DNA of 26,819 bases from an uncultured Bacteroidota bacterium. Its GTDB lineage: Bacteria > Bacteroidota > Bacteroidia > Chitinophagales > Chitinophagaceae. Of this stretch, positions 25,627 through 26,819 are shown piece after piece. The notes beneath the pieces were generated by a model. It searched no databases and was not told the DNA's origin. It was given only the letters and a program-made list of their open reading frames with translations. Location of the stretch: the NCBI GenBank assembly GCA_903944755.1, contig CAJATB010000194.1, forward strand, positions 1 to 26,819, written 5' to 3'. Position 1 is the first letter of the stretch. Each line of letters starts with the position of its first letter. Both the position numbers and the translations under genes were made by a program.

Positions 25627-26819
25627 ATGCCCTTCCAATTACAATCTAATTATACACCCTCTGGCGACCAGCCCACAGCAATTGAGCAGCTAACCAAGGC
25701 TATAATAGAGGGGGAAAGGTTTCAGACTTTATTAGGCGTTACGGGTAGTGGTAAAACCTTTACCATTGCAAACCTGATTCAAAACACACAAAAGCCAACA
25801 CTTGTGCTCACGCACAATAAAACATTAGTAGCCCAGCTTTATGGAGAATTCAAACAATTCTTTCCTAATAATGCAGTTGGCTATTTTGTTTCTTATTATG
25901 ATTATTATCAACCAGAAGCTTACCTGCCGAGTTCTGGTGTTTATATAGAAAAAGACCTTAGTATTAACGAGGAGTTAGACAAGCTTAGGTTACAAGCAAC
26001 CGCACACCTATTAAGCGGAAGACGAGATATTATCATTGTTGCGAGTGTTAGTTGTATTTATGGTATGGGAAACCCCACTGAATATGAAAATGGTATTATA
26101 CGTATTCAAAAAGGCATGATCATGGCGCGCCAAGCGTTTTTACACGCATTGGTAAATAGCACCTATCACCGAACCGTTACTGATTTTGATAGAGGTTCGT
26201 TTCGAGTGAATGGAGACACTATTGATATTCGATTGCCTTATGTGGACTATGGTTACAGAATTACTTTTTTTGGTGATGAGATTGAAGAAATAGAGCGTAT
26301 TGAAATTGAAACGATGAAAAGAATAGAGTCCATGGAGAACGTGGCTATTTTTCCGGCTAATTTATATTTGGCACCCAAGGATATAATGCAAGAAATTATT
26401 ATTGAAATTCAGGATGAGATGCTTGCACAGGTAGAATATTTTAAGAATGTGGGAAAGCATGTAGAAGCCGCAAGAATAAAAGAACGTGTTGAATATGATA
26501 TAGAAATGATTAAGGAGTTGGGTTATTGTACAGGGATAGAAAATTATTCAAGGTTTTTTGATCGAAGAAAGCCGGGTACAAGACCGTTTTGTTTATTAGA
26601 CTATTTTCCTAAAGATTTTTTATGTGTCATTGATGAAAGTCACGTAACCATACCACAGATCTCTGGTATGTATGGCGGAGACAGGAGTAGAAAAATGAAT
26701 TTGGTGGAATTTGGATTTCGCTTACCAAGCGCAATAGACAATCGCCCATTAAATTTTAATGAATTTGAAAGTATCGTTGGTCAAACAATTTTTGTTAGTG
26801 CAACACCAGGAGAATATGA
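25627..26819 (+). CDS. uvrB: Excinuclease ABC subunit B, 3' end cut by the window
   Basis: UvrB verifies DNA damage passed on by UvrA and recruits UvrC in nucleotide excision repair. The 397 complete codons seen begin MPFQLQSNYTPSGDQPTAI. Walker A is G37-V-T-G-S-G-K43-T44; the beta-hairpin that clamps DNA is present (YYDYYQPEAY, YIEKDLSINEELDKLR); then SVSCIYGMGNP, the DEAD-like box VIDESHVTIPQ and the VSATPGEY of the second motor domain. The frame stays open to the last base, so the C-terminal helicase motifs and UVR domain lie outside. It starts 18 bases after mgsA. Confidence 0.97.
   Translation, partial: MPFQLQSNYTPSGDQPTAIEQLTKAIIEGERFQTLLGVTGSGKTFTIANLIQNTQKPTLVLTHNKTLVAQLYGEFKQFFPNNAVGYFVSYYDYYQPEAYLPSSGVYIEKDLSINEELDKLRLQATAHLLSGRRDIIIVASVSCIYGMGNPTEYENGIIRIQKGMIMARQAFLHALVNSTYHRTVTDFDRGSFRVNGDTIDIRLPYVDYGYRITFFGDEIEEIERIEIETMKRIESMENVAIFPANLYLAPKDIMQEIIIEIQDEMLAQVEYFKNVGKHVEAARIKERVEYDIEMIKELGYCTGIENYSRFFDRRKPGTRPFCLLDYFPKDFLCVIDESHVTIPQISGMYGGDRSRKMNLVEFGFRLPSAIDNRPLNFNEFESIVGQTIFVSATPGEY

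Overview
The window comes from a low-GC member of the Bacteroidota. The basis is a TonB-dependent receptor paired with a DUF4249 lipoprotein, a DUF2480 protein, signal peptides ending in '-AQ', ORF6N and split FeoA-type proteins, and repeated matches to the Bacteroidota -7 promoter box TAnnTTTG. The order (perhaps Chitinophagales) is a guess. Almost everything is core chromosome; I see no insertion sequence, prophage or CRISPR array.

Layout, left to right: the 5' end of a secreted protein gene on the minus strand (1-112) and a divergent 460-base spacer; a TonB-dependent receptor/DUF4249 outer-membrane pair (+); an ORF6N protein (+); tRNA-Phe (-); an asnS-EamA transporter pair (-); rho (+), which lacks the usual N-terminal Rho_N domain; polA (-); two secreted amidohydrolase genes (-) holding three amidohydrolase modules of which only one keeps its metal ligands; mnmG (-); two identical parS-type palindromes between mnmG and ybeY; ybeY (-); feoA-nadD (+); DUF2480 (-); a PpiD-type membrane-anchored foldase (-); a very AT-rich 700-base gap with DnaA boxes; recA, a PlsC-like acyltransferase, mgsA and the 5' two-thirds of uvrB (all +).

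The most interesting structure is a likely chromosome replication origin. The gap between the ppiD-like gene and recA (about 22.44-23.14 kb) has two perfect DnaA boxes as an inverted pair, several near-boxes and an extremely AT-rich flank. Gene direction switches there from mainly leftward to wholly rightward. About 4 kb to the left lie two GTTCCACGTGGAAC palindromes next to mnmG (gidA), a gene often near origins, and these match the ParB-binding parS consensus. Together they suggest an oriC-parS segregation region, found here by reading alone.

Other points: promoter boxes sit only 3-7 bases before the start codons of mnmG, DUF2480 and uvrB, suggesting leaderless or nearly leaderless mRNAs; the only ATG available near the acyltransferase start lies inside the loop of the recA terminator; the asnS, mnmG and feoA promoters share an unusual 15-base spacing.
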